Source: Pseudomonas sp. S35
GTDB lineage: Bacteria; Pseudomonadota; Gammaproteobacteria; Pseudomonadales; Pseudomonadaceae
Length of the DNA: 64,000 bases
NCBI RefSeq assembly: GCF_009866765.1
Contig: NZ_CP019431.1
Location: forward strand, 248,001 to 312,000
Direction: 5' to 3'
In this document: positions 37,406 to 45,574 of the stretch, piece after piece
Numbering within the stretch: the stretch's first letter is position 1
How the letters are laid out: every line of letters starts with the position of its first letter
Notes under the pieces: model-generated
Seen by the model: the letters and a program-made list of their open reading frames with translations, nothing else
Databases searched by the model: none
What the model was told of the DNA's origin: nothing
Made by a program: the position numbers and the translations under genes

Positions 37406-37885
37406 TTACCGGTGACGGTAGTGATGCTTGTTCTTGCGATGCCCATAGGCATGGCCACGGCCTGGGTGATCATCACGGTCATAACGACGGTAGTCACGCC
37501 CACGATCACGACGATCATCGTCATCGCTCTTGTTGCCCATGTAGTTGCCCAACGCACCACCGGCGCCACCGCCGGCGGCCGAGCCGACCAGTGCGCCGGT
37601 GCTGCCGCCGACACTGCGACCAATGACGTTGCCGCCGGCTGCGCCCAGGGCGCCGCCAATAGCGGCTTCGCCACGGCTGCGCTTATCGGCGCCGACTGCA
37701 CTGCCGCCCGCGCCACCCAGGGCCGCGCCAATCGTCGAACCGGTATTGCCGCCCAACTGCTGGCCGACAACCGAGCCTAGAACCCCGCCCAATGCGCCGC
37801 CTACACCGGCTTCGGTGGTGCCACCGGCCATGGCTGCGCCACTGACCAGGCCAAGGGACAACAAGAGAATCGAGGAGAACTTCAT
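37406..37885 (-). CDS. Secreted glycine-zipper protein with His/Arg/Asp-rich tail
   Basis: A 159-residue protein with a signal peptide (about 1-20, ending GAAMA). Residues ~22-115 are runs of Gly/Ala zipper repeats (GVGGALGGVLGSVVGQQLGG, IGAALGGAGGSAVG and further copies), typical of outer-membrane-associated glycine-zipper proteins. The last ~45 residues are charged and His/Arg/Asp-rich (DDRRDRGRDYRRYDRDDH). The start at 37885 was chosen because the signal peptide begins there. Probably envelope-associated; no enzymatic role expected. Confidence 0.85.
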   Translation of the reverse strand: MKFSSILLLSLGLVSGAAMAGGTTEAGVGGALGGVLGSVVGQQLGGNTGSTIGAALGGAGGSAVGADKRSRGEAAIGGALGAAGGNVIGRSVGGSTGALVGSAAGGGAGGALGNYMGNKSDDDDRRDRGRDYRRYDRDDHPGRGHAYGHRKNKHHYRHR

Positions 37886-38043
37886 TCGGGAAACCTCAAG
37901 AGGATGACGGCGCGATCCTGAGGCTGTATTGACATGGTGACAATAGAAATCCGACCAATAACACGAGTTGTACACAATTCGCTAAGTTACTGTTTTGACT
38001 CGGGAACTTAAGTTGTTTTTGCGAGTCTTTAACTACTTCGGAA

Positions 38044-38074
38044 CGGCCGCTTTTATGCAAGAGCGGCCTTTTTT
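38044..38074 (+). terminator. Orphan Rho-independent terminator
   Basis: Stem ggccgc (38045-38050) / gcggcc (38063-38068) with a 12-base loop, followed by six T. It points rightwards, but no plus-strand gene ends here: the flanking genes (glycine-zipper and molybdoenzyme) are both on the minus strand. It may end an unannotated short RNA from 37890-38040. Confidence 0.65.
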
Positions 38075-38091
38075 GTGTCCGAATTGATCGA

Positions 38092-40440
38092 TCAGGCCGT
38101 GCGCGCCATGATCAAGCCACTGTCACTCGCTGCTTCCAGACGGATCGCCACAAACTTGGATGTTGGCGTATGGCTGCCATCCCCAGTGCTTTCCAGCGGC
38201 ACCAGTGGGTTCACTTCCGGGTAGTAGGCCGCAGCTTGCCCCGCTGGAATATCAAACGCCAGCAAGGTGAAACCCTTCACGCGGCGTTCGCGGCCATCCT
38301 CCCACAGCGACACGATGTCAGCCTTCTGCCCCGGCTTGAAGCCCAGGCGGATGATGTCGGCCTCGTTGACGAACAGCACATCCCGCTGGCCTTTCACCCC
38401 CCGGTAGCGATCGTCCAGGCCATAGATGGTGGTGTTGTACTGATCGTGGGAGCGCATCGATTGCATGATCAGGTCCGGTACCCGGCCGGTGGCGTGGGTG
38501 CGTTCGTGGATCAGGTCTTTGGGCAGGACATTCGGGCGGAAATTGGCGCGGCCCGACGGTGTGTTCCAGCGGCGCGCGCCGGCAGAGTTACCTAAGTAGA
38601 AGCCGCCTGGGTTTTTGATCTTCTCGTTGAAGTCCTTGAAGCCTGGGATGGTGTCGGCGATCAGGTCGCGGATGCGGCTGTAGTCGGCCACCAGCCAGTT
38701 CCAGTCCACCGGCTTGCTGCCCAGGGTCGCGGCGGCAATACCGGCGAGGATGGCAGGCTCGGACTTCATCAGCTTCGACAGCGGTTGCAGCTGGCCGTTG
38801 GAGCCGTGAACCATGCTGAACGAGTCTTCCACCGTGACCGCTTGCGGGCCGTCGGCCTGGATGTCGATGTCGGTACGGCCCAGGCACGGCAGGATCAGCG
38901 CGTCTTTACCGTGCATCAAATGGCTGCGGTTGAGCTTGGTGCTGATTTGTACGGTGAGGTCGCACTTGCGCAGCGCTTCGAAGGTGCGCGGGCTGTCCGG
39001 GGTGGCTTGGGCAAAGTTGCCGCCCAGGCCAATAAATACTTTGGAGCGGCCTTCGAGCATCGCGTGGATCGCTTCGACCACGTTGTGGCCGTTGGTGCGC
39101 GGCACCTGGAACTGGAAGCGGCGCTCCAGGGCGTCGAGGAACACCACCGGTGGGCGTTCGTTGATACCCATCGTGCGGTCGCCCTGCACGTTGCTATGGC
39201 CACGCACCGGGCACAGGCCGGCGCCTGGGCGGCCGATGTTGCCGCGCAGCAGCATCAGGTTGGCGATTTCCTGGATGGTCGGCACCGAGTGACGATGCTG
39301 GGTGATGCCCATCGCCCAGCACATGATCACGTTCTTGCCCTTGGCGTACATGCGCGCCGCTTGTTCGATCTCCACCAGCGGCAGGCCGGACTGCGCGACG
39401 ATTTCATCCCAAGAGGTGTCGTCGATCTGGCCCAGGTAATCGAGCACGTTGGCGGTGTGTTCGTTGAGGAAGTCGTGGTCGAACACGGCTTCCTTGCCTT
39501 CGGCCTGGGCCTGGCGTTCCCACAGCAGCAGGAACTTGGCCATGCCACGCAGGATGGCCATGTCGCCACCCAGTGCCGGGCGGAAGTACGCGGTGTTGGT
39601 CGGCTTGTCACCGTTGGTGAGCATTTCCAGCGGGTGTTGCGGGTGCTGGAAGCGTTCCAGGCCGCGCTCTTTGAGCGGGTTGATACACACCACCTGGGCG
39701 CCGCGTTTAACCGCTTCGCGCAGGGGTTCGAGCATGCGCGGGTGGTTGGTGCCGGGGTTCTGGCCCCAGACGAAAATGGCGTCGGCATGTTCGAAATCGT
39801 CAAAGGTCACGGTGCCTTTGCCGACACCCACGCTCTGCGCCAGGGCCACGCCGCTGGCCTCGTGGCACATGTTCGAGCAGTCCGGGAAGTTGTTGGTGCC
39901 GTAGGCGCGCACGAACAATTGGTACAGGTACGCCGCCTCGTTGCTGGCCCGGCCCGAGGTGTAAAACTCGGCCATGTCCGGGCTGGGCAGTGCGTTGAGG
40001 TGCTTGCCGATCAGGTCGAACGCCGCCTCCCAGCTGACGGGTGTGTAGCGGTCGCTTTCGGCGTCATAGCGCATCGGCTCGGTCAGGCGGCCCTGGTATT
40101 CGAGCCAGTAATCGCTCTGTTCGAGCAGCGCAGTGACGCTGTGCTTGGCGAAGAAGGCCGCGTCCACCCGACGCTTGGTGGCTTCCCAGTTGACCGCCTT
40201 GGCGCCGTTTTCGCAGAACTTGACCATGCCGCTTTCCGGCGAGTCGCCCCAGGCACAGCCCGGGCAGTCGAAGCCGCCGTTCTGGTTGGTCTTGAGCATC
40301 ATGCGCAGGTTCTTCAGCGCGTTGTCGCTGGTCAGCCAGGCTTGCGCCACGCTGATCAGCGCGCCCCAGCCGCCGGCCGCGCCCTTGTAAGGCTTGTAGC
40401 GCGGGGTTGGGGTTTGGTCGGCTTGATGATGATTGCTCAC
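38092..40440 (-). CDS. FdhF/YdeP-family molybdopterin oxidoreductase
   Basis: A 782-residue bis-MGD molybdoenzyme of the YdeP branch. N-terminal blocks are GAAGGWGALISVAQ and FDCPGCAWGDSPE, the latter in place of the full 4Fe-4S cysteine set of classical formate dehydrogenases. Cofactor-binding blocks include FYTSGRASNEAAYLYQLFVRAYGTNNFPDCSNMCHEASG and VWGQNPGTNHPRMLEPLREA. No Tat signal is visible, so it should be cytoplasmic. Its ATG overlaps the end of fdhD by 4 bases. YdeP is linked to acid resistance in E. coli; the substrate here is unknown. Confidence 0.9.
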   Translation of the reverse strand: MSNHHQADQTPTPRYKPYKGAAGGWGALISVAQAWLTSDNALKNLRMMLKTNQNGGFDCPGCAWGDSPESGMVKFCENGAKAVNWEATKRRVDAAFFAKHSVTALLEQSDYWLEYQGRLTEPMRYDAESDRYTPVSWEAAFDLIGKHLNALPSPDMAEFYTSGRASNEAAYLYQLFVRAYGTNNFPDCSNMCHEASGVALAQSVGVGKGTVTFDDFEHADAIFVWGQNPGTNHPRMLEPLREAVKRGAQVVCINPLKERGLERFQHPQHPLEMLTNGDKPTNTAYFRPALGGDMAILRGMAKFLLLWERQAQAEGKEAVFDHDFLNEHTANVLDYLGQIDDTSWDEIVAQSGLPLVEIEQAARMYAKGKNVIMCWAMGITQHRHSVPTIQEIANLMLLRGNIGRPGAGLCPVRGHSNVQGDRTMGINERPPVVFLDALERRFQFQVPRTNGHNVVEAIHAMLEGRSKVFIGLGGNFAQATPDSPRTFEALRKCDLTVQISTKLNRSHLMHGKDALILPCLGRTDIDIQADGPQAVTVEDSFSMVHGSNGQLQPLSKLMKSEPAILAGIAAATLGSKPVDWNWLVADYSRIRDLIADTIPGFKDFNEKIKNPGGFYLGNSAGARRWNTPSGRANFRPNVLPKDLIHERTHATGRVPDLIMQSMRSHDQYNTTIYGLDDRYRGVKGQRDVLFVNEADIIRLGFKPGQKADIVSLWEDGRERRVKGFTLLAFDIPAGQAAAYYPEVNPLVPLESTGDGSHTPTSKFVAIRLEAASDSGLIMARTA

Positions 40441-41276
40441 GGCTGGTTCTCCATCGCAGGGCTGTAGACCCGCGGCGCATTTTTCTGCGGCAGGTGGATG
40501 AGATTGAGGTTATGCCGACGCGCCCATTGCAGGGCCAGGCCGGTGGGCGACGACAGGCTGACCAGGGTCTGGATGCCTGCGCGCAAAACTTTCTGGATCA
40601 ATTCGAGGCTGCAACGGCTGGTGACAATTGCCAGGCCGCCTTCGGTCGGGATCTTTTGGCGAATCAGCGCGCCGATCAGCTTATCCAGCGCGTTATGCCG
40701 GCCGATGTCTTCGCGGCCCAGCAACAACTCGCCCTGGCTGTTCATGAACACCGCCGCGTGCACCGCGCCGCTGTATTGGCCCAGGGGCTGGAAGGCACTG
40801 ATGCGTTGGCGCAGGCCGTCAAGCCATTCGGCTGGCGGTAGGGGCGCGCCGGGCAGCACTTGAAGGTCGGGCAGGGCTTGTTCCACGGCTTCCACGCCGC
40901 ACAGGCCACAGCCGCTGGTGCCGGCCAACTGGCGTCGTTGCTGCTTGAGGTTCCAGAACGCGCGGCTGGAAATCTGCACCTGGGCGAACTGAGCTGAACC
41001 CGAACCGCTGAGTTTCAGGTCATAAATGTCGCTAACGTCGGTGATAATGCCGCTACCGATACTGAAACCGACGATAAAGTCTTCCAGGTCCGTCGGAGTG
41101 ACCAACATGACTGCCTGGCTGATGTCGTTATAGGCGATCGCCAACGCCACTTCTTCCGCCAACGCTGTGCTGGCGACTTCGGTGTGTTCCAGGTTGCAAT
41201 ACTGGTAGCTCTGGCTGGCGGCGGGCGCGGGCGTTTCAGAGGCGGGCGCCGCGCAGACTGGGCGCTTGGCGTTCAT
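40437..41276 (-). CDS. fdhD: Formate dehydrogenase sulfurtransferase FdhD
   Basis: A 279-residue accessory protein that passes sulfur from IscS to the molybdenum cofactor. The catalytic CxxC pair is Cys123/Cys126 (GTSGCGLCGVEAVE). Other family blocks are YNDISQAVMLVTPTDLEDFIVGFSI and GREDIGRHNALDKLIG. It overlaps the downstream oxidoreductase gene, which it should activate. A divergent or upstream promoter probably lies in the 97-base gap to the LysR gene. Confidence 0.94.
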   Translation of the reverse strand: MNAKRPVCAAPASETPAPAASQSYQYCNLEHTEVASTALAEEVALAIAYNDISQAVMLVTPTDLEDFIVGFSIGSGIITDVSDIYDLKLSGSGSAQFAQVQISSRAFWNLKQQRRQLAGTSGCGLCGVEAVEQALPDLQVLPGAPLPPAEWLDGLRQRISAFQPLGQYSGAVHAAVFMNSQGELLLGREDIGRHNALDKLIGALIRQKIPTEGGLAIVTSRCSLELIQKVLRAGIQTLVSLSSPTGLALQWARRHNLNLIHLPQKNAPRVYSPAMENQP

Positions 41277-41373
41277 GGGGCAGTACCACCGGCGGATTGA
41301 TCAGTGTTTAGACTAGGCGCGACAAAGCGTCGCGTCTAATTGCCAGTACTGATCTGCCGATAGATGACGTCGA

Positions 41374-42261
41374 TCAAGACTCGTTTTGCGATTTCTGAAA
41401 CAGCGCGAAACACGCCTCGGCCAGCGCCGAACGCGGTGCGCTGCGGCGCATGATCAGGCCTAGGCGTGCAAGGGTGTGGGCATCCTCGATGGGTTGCAGG
41501 CGCAGGTGCTCGGTGAGCGCATCCAGGCCGCCGTCCAGTGGCATTACCGCGCAACACAGCCCGCCGTGCACTGCTTGTAATAACTGATGGACGGCATCCG
41601 TCTGCAGCAGCGGTTGCGGGTTCAGGCCGCGGCTGTGGAAGTTGTGGTCGATGGACTGGCGAAAGTGCATGCCACTGGTGAGCATGCCCAGCGGCAGTTC
41701 GATCAGCGCCTCCCAGCTCAACGGCGTGTCGCCAAAACTGAAGAAGCGTTGGTCGTAGAGCAGGCCCATGCGGGTTTCGCCCAAGGCCAGTGAGTCGAAG
41801 CGTTCGTTGTCCAGACGCTCCAGGTAAGAGACGCCCAGGTCGAGGCGGTTGCTCGCCAGCTGTTCGAGGATTTGCTCGGAGCTCAATGCCGACAATTCAA
41901 AGCGCAGGCTCGGGTGCTCTTTATGCAATTGCTGCATCAGCGCCAGCGGATCAAAGCTCGACAGCGGCACCACGCCCAGGCGCAGCGTGCCCACCAAGTT
42001 GCCGCGACAGGCGGCGGCCTCGGCCTGCAAGCCGTCATACGCCGCCAGCACCGTGCGCGCCCAGGCCAGCACGCGTTCGCCGGGCGCGGTGAAACCTTCG
42101 AAACGCTGGCCGCGATTGACCAGGGGCAAGTCCAACTCTTCTTCGAGGCTGCGCAGTCGCATCGACAGCGTTGGCTGGGTGATGTGGCAACGCGCGGCCG
42201 CCTGGCCGAAGTGACGGGTTTCGTCGAGGGCGATGAGGAATTTCAACTGTTTGATGTCCAT
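41374..42261 (-). CDS. LysR-family transcriptional regulator
   Basis: A 295-residue regulator with the N-terminal winged helix MDIKQLKFLIALDETRHFGQAAARCHITQPTLSMRLRSLEEEL and a two-lobed effector domain (about 90-295). It is upstream of fdhD-ydeP on the same strand and divergent from kbp. It could therefore control either the molybdoenzyme pair or the kbp gene. It is not OxyR: the paired redox cysteines are not evident. Confidence 0.9.
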   Translation of the reverse strand: MDIKQLKFLIALDETRHFGQAAARCHITQPTLSMRLRSLEEELDLPLVNRGQRFEGFTAPGERVLAWARTVLAAYDGLQAEAAACRGNLVGTLRLGVVPLSSFDPLALMQQLHKEHPSLRFELSALSSEQILEQLASNRLDLGVSYLERLDNERFDSLALGETRMGLLYDQRFFSFGDTPLSWEALIELPLGMLTSGMHFRQSIDHNFHSRGLNPQPLLQTDAVHQLLQAVHGGLCCAVMPLDGGLDALTEHLRLQPIEDAHTLARLGLIMRRSAPRSALAEACFALFQKSQNES

Positions 42262-42393
42262 CTTCGCTCCAGGGCTTATTCCAATGGCGGGGGGATTCTA
42301 GCGCGTTTGGGTCTTTGGCCGGGCTGGAACCCAAATCTGTAGGACTGGTCTAGTCTTGGGCATCTGGAATACAACTACCAAGGAGAGCGCACT

Positions 42394-42834
42394 ATGAGCA
42401 TTTTCAGCTTTATCAAAGAAGCCGGCGAAAAGATTGTCGACCTTTTGACGCCGGGTAATGCCAACGCCAGTGAGCAGTTGAAGGATCACGTGTCGAAGGT
42501 GGGTCTGGGGAATCCGAATGTGCAGACCACGGTCGATGGCGACAAGGTCACCGTGACCGGTGAAGTCGCCTCCCAGGAAGAGAAAGAGAAGATCCTGCTG
42601 GCGCTGGGCAATATTGCCGGTGTGGCGAGTGTGGATGACCAGATCACTGTTTCCGGGCCGGCGGTTGCCGCTGCCCGTTTCGTCGTAGTGAAAAAGGGCG
42701 ACACCCTGAGTGCAATCTCGCTGGCGGTGTACGGCAATGCCAATCTGTACAACAAGATCTTCGAGGCCAACAAGCCGCTGTTGTCGCATCCAGACAAGAT
42801 CTACCCGGGCCAGACACTGCGTATCCCTGAGTAA
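42394..42834 (+). CDS. kbp: BON-LysM potassium-binding protein Kbp (YgaU)
   Basis: A 146-residue cytoplasmic protein with a BON domain (about 25-88; VTVTGEVASQEEKEKILLALGNIAGVASVDDQI) and a C-terminal LysM domain (about 95-144; VVKKGDTLSAISLAVYGNANLYNKIFEANK). It lacks a signal peptide, as in E. coli Kbp, which binds K+. A GGAG ribosome site precedes the ATG. Convergent with yrfG across a REP element. Confidence 0.92.
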   Translation: MSIFSFIKEAGEKIVDLLTPGNANASEQLKDHVSKVGLGNPNVQTTVDGDKVTVTGEVASQEEKEKILLALGNIAGVASVDDQITVSGPAVAAARFVVVKKGDTLSAISLAVYGNANLYNKIFEANKPLLSHPDKIYPGQTLRIPE

Positions 42835-42845
42835 TACGCAGATCC

Positions 42846-42878
42846 AAATGTGGGAGGGGGCAAGCCCCCTCCCACATT
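42846..42878. repeat. REP-type palindrome between kbp and yrfG
   Basis: Perfect palindrome aatgtgggagggggc / gccccctcccacatt in the 47-base convergent gap. Probable shared terminator. Confidence 0.88.
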
Positions 42879-42881
42879 GGT

Positions 42882-43544
42882 TCAGAGTCCGGCAATGAGA
42901 TCGCGATAGTCGTCGACGGCGGCAAATTCCCCGGTGTCCTTGGGTGCTTTTTTGCTGTCCGGTTCTTTCACCGCCAACAAATGCCCCACACCAAAATCCC
43001 TGGCGCTGCGCAGAATCGGCAGGGTGTCGTCGATAAACAGGCTACGAGCCGGGTCGAATTGGATGTCGGCTTGCAAGGCATCCCAGAATTGCGGGTTCTC
43101 CTTGGCAAAACCGTAGTCGTGGGAACTGATCAGCCGCTCGAAATACGGCGCCAGTTCAATGCGCTCCAATTTCAATGACAGCGAATCACGATGGGCATTG
43201 GTGATCAGGATCACCCGCTTGCCGGCACGTTTGATCGCCGCCAGGAAGGTATCCGCATCCGGGCGCAGGGCGATCAGGTGAGCGGTTTCCAGCTTGAGTT
43301 CGCGCACCGGGATTTTCAGCTCTGTGCTCCAGAAATCCAGGCAATACCACTGCAACTGTCCCGCGTTACGCTCGAACAGCGGCAGCAACTCCATCTCGGC
43401 CATGGTCCGGCTCACCCCGTGTAACTCGGCGTAACGCTGGGGCAGGTGCTCCATCCAGAAGTGGTTGTCGTAATGCAGATCCAGCAAGGTGCCGTCCATG
43501 TCCAGCAGGACGGTGTCGATAGCGTGCCAGGGCAAAGAGGGCAT
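42882..43544 (-). CDS. yrfG: HAD-family purine nucleotidase YrfG
   Basis: A 220-residue HAD phosphatase. Motif I LLDMDGTLLDL (Asp15 and Asp17), motif II VILITNAH, and motif III/IV KENPQFW and SLFIDDTLPIL are present. E. coli YrfG hydrolyses GMP and IMP. It is divergent from nudE, a neighbour pair also kept in enterobacteria. Confidence 0.9.
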   Translation of the reverse strand: MPSLPWHAIDTVLLDMDGTLLDLHYDNHFWMEHLPQRYAELHGVSRTMAEMELLPLFERNAGQLQWYCLDFWSTELKIPVRELKLETAHLIALRPDADTFLAAIKRAGKRVILITNAHRDSLSLKLERIELAPYFERLISSHDYGFAKENPQFWDALQADIQFDPARSLFIDDTLPILRSARDFGVGHLLAVKEPDSKKAPKDTGEFAAVDDYRDLIAGL

Positions 43545-43631
43545 GGGGCGTTCTCATGTAAGTAGAAATATCCGACACAGACAATCGGAAAAGCCACGGT
43601 ATAGTAACCCGATCACGCCAAGGAGCCGCTT

Positions 43632-44198
43632 ATGCGCCAGAAACCCACCGTCCTCGCCCGCGAAATCGTCGCCAGTAGCCGTTTGTTCCGCGTAGAGGAA
43701 GTGCAATTGCGCTTTTCCAATGGCGTTGAACGGACCTACGAACGCCTGGTGGGACGTGGTGCTGGCTACGGCGCGGTGATGATCGTGGCGATGATCGATG
43801 AAGATCATGCGTTGTTGGTCGAAGAGTACTGCGGCGGTACCGACGAGTACGAGTTGTCCTTGCCCAAGGGCCTGATCGAACCGGGTGAAGACGTGCTGGC
43901 GGCGGCAGACCGTGAGCTCAAGGAAGAGGCTGGCTTCGGCGCTCGGCAGTTGGAGCACATTACCGAGCTGTCGTTGTCCCCAGGCTATATGAGCCAGAAG
44001 ATCCAGGTGGTACTCGCCACCGACCTCTACGAAGAACGCCTGGAAGGCGATGAGCCCGAGCCGATGCGCGTGGATAAGGTCAACCTGCGCGAGCTGTCGC
44101 AGTTGGCGCAAAACGAGCAATTCAGTGAGGGCCGCGCCTTGGCGGCGTTGTACCTGGTACGAGACCTGTTGACCCAGCGTGGAGCGTTTAGCGCATGA
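43632..44198 (+). CDS. nudE: ADP compounds hydrolase NudE (Nudix)
   Basis: A 188-residue Nudix hydrolase with a complete box GLIEPGEDVLAAADRELKEE followed by AGFG (about 78-101). NudE cleaves ADP-ribose, NADH and related ADP compounds. AAGGAG precedes the ATG. Its stop overlaps the cysQ start by 4 bases, so both proteins are made from one mRNA. Divergent from yrfG. Confidence 0.93.
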   Translation: MRQKPTVLAREIVASSRLFRVEEVQLRFSNGVERTYERLVGRGAGYGAVMIVAMIDEDHALLVEEYCGGTDEYELSLPKGLIEPGEDVLAAADRELKEEAGFGARQLEHITELSLSPGYMSQKIQVVLATDLYEERLEGDEPEPMRVDKVNLRELSQLAQNEQFSEGRALAALYLVRDLLTQRGAFSA

Positions 44199-45031
44199 GC
44201 GAACTGTTTTTAGGCCACCCGTTTATCGCCCCTGTGATCGAGCTGGCTCGCCAAGCCGGTGAAGCCACCCTGCCGTACTGGCGCGCCGATGTGGCGGTGA
44301 CCTCCAAGGCCGACGATTCGCCGGTGACTGCGGCTGACCTCGCCGCCCACCATCTGATTCTCGATGGCCTGACCGCGCTGGACCCGAGTATCCCGGTGCT
44401 GTCCGAAGAGGATGCCGATATCGACCAGAGCGTGCGCGCTGGCTGGACCCGCTGGTGGTTGGTGGACCCGTTGGATGGCACCAAGGAATTTATCGCCGGC
44501 AGCGAAGAGTTCACCGTCAACATAGCCCTCATCGAGCAGGGGCGTGTGGTGTTCGGCGTGGTGTCGATGCCCACCAATGGCCGTTGCTACTTTGGCGGTG
44601 CAGGCCTGGGCGCCTGGCGCTCCGATGTGAACGAAGCGCCCCGGCAGATCCAGGTGCGCGAGGCGCCGGCGGCGGGTGAGGCGTTTACCGTGGTTGCCAG
44701 CCGCCGCCATACCAGCCCCGAGCAGGAGCGTTTGCTGGAGGGGTTGAGCGCAGGCTTGGGTGAGTTGAAGTTGGCGAATATCGGCAGCTCGTTGAAGTTC
44801 TGCCTGTTGGCTGAAGGGAGTGCCGACTGCTACCCGCGCCTGGCGCCGACTTCGCAGTGGGACACGGCTGCTGCACAAGGCGTGCTCGAAGGCGCAGGAG
44901 GCGAGGTGCTGGAGTTGAGCGGCGAGCCGTTCAGTTACCCGGCTAGGGAGTCGTTGTTGAATCCGTTTTTCCTGGCACTGCCGGCGAAGGCTGCATGGCG
45001 CGAGCGGTTGCTCACCTTGGCAAGATCTTAA
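44195..45031 (+). CDS. cysQ: 3'(2'),5'-bisphosphate nucleotidase CysQ
   Basis: A 278-residue phosphatase of the inositol monophosphatase superfamily that removes PAP (adenosine 3',5'-bisphosphate), a by-product of sulfate assimilation. The metal-binding motifs are LSEEDADI and the WWLVDPLDGTKEF block, with SQWDTAAAQGVLEGAGG near the C-terminus. It is coupled to nudE by overlap and convergent with the YiiD-type gene. Confidence 0.93.
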   Translation: MSELFLGHPFIAPVIELARQAGEATLPYWRADVAVTSKADDSPVTAADLAAHHLILDGLTALDPSIPVLSEEDADIDQSVRAGWTRWWLVDPLDGTKEFIAGSEEFTVNIALIEQGRVVFGVVSMPTNGRCYFGGAGLGAWRSDVNEAPRQIQVREAPAAGEAFTVVASRRHTSPEQERLLEGLSAGLGELKLANIGSSLKFCLLAEGSADCYPRLAPTSQWDTAAAQGVLEGAGGEVLELSGEPFSYPARESLLNPFFLALPAKAAWRERLLTLARS

Positions 45032-45046
45032 AACCACCGCAGATCA

Positions 45047-45077
45047 AAATGTGGGAGGGGGGCCCCCCCCACATTTT
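45047..45077. repeat. REP-type palindrome between cysQ and the YiiD-type gene
   Basis: Shortened palindrome aaaatgtgggaggggg / ccccccccacatttt with almost no loop, in the convergent gap after cysQ. Confidence 0.8.
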
Positions 45078-45092
45078 TTTGTGTATTGGCTT

Positions 45093-45548
45093 CTAGCGGT
45101 GCAGGACGTACTGGCCGGTGAAGGCCACCGCGTGCGCCTCGCTGCCTTCATTCACAATCCACGTCTGCAGCGTCAAGCGCGCCCGGCCGTACCGTTTGTA
45201 AGTGGCCAGAAAGCGCTTCCACACTTTCTCCTGCGGCGCTGCGCAAATCGCGGTCGCATCCCGCGTCACCGGCAACGGGTAACTGATCTGCCCTTCCTGA
45301 ATCACGATGTGCCCGTCTTCAATCCCATCCTCGCGCAGTTGCAGGTGCAGCCAGCCCCAACCCGCCAGCACTGCGCCGCAGTAGAGGCTGCCGCCGAACA
45401 TGGTGCTCTTGTGGTTGATATTGGCTTGCAGGGGCAGGTGCAGCCGCAGTTGCGCGCCTTGCCAGTCGAGCACCTTGAGGCCCATGTCCCGGGTCAGGGG
45501 GATGTCGTGGTGCAGAACGGATTCCAGGTAACGGCTGTCGCGGTTCAT
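45093..45548 (-). CDS. YiiD C-terminal-type hotdog thioesterase
   Basis: A 151-residue hotdog protein of the YiiD C-terminal (putative thioesterase) family; the blocks LRLHLPLQANINHKSTMFGGSLYCGAVLAGWGWLH and EGQISYPLPVTRDATA fit. The start at 45548 (MNRDSRYLESVL) has GAGG 7 bases before it. An alternative ATG at 45578 overlaps the dctD stop (ATGA) and would add 10 residues. It follows dctD closely and may be the last gene of the dctB-dctD unit. Confidence 0.82.
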   Translation of the reverse strand: MNRDSRYLESVLHHDIPLTRDMGLKVLDWQGAQLRLHLPLQANINHKSTMFGGSLYCGAVLAGWGWLHLQLREDGIEDGHIVIQEGQISYPLPVTRDATAICAAPQEKVWKRFLATYKRYGRARLTLQTWIVNEGSEAHAVAFTGQYVLHR

Positions 45549-45574
45549 GGGGGCCTCTGGGTGAGTGGGCGTGG

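Noticed and set aside
41374..42261. Naming the LysR regulator OxyR
   Set aside because: The paired redox cysteines and surrounding OxyR sequence are not evident, and the neighbours are not peroxide-response genes.
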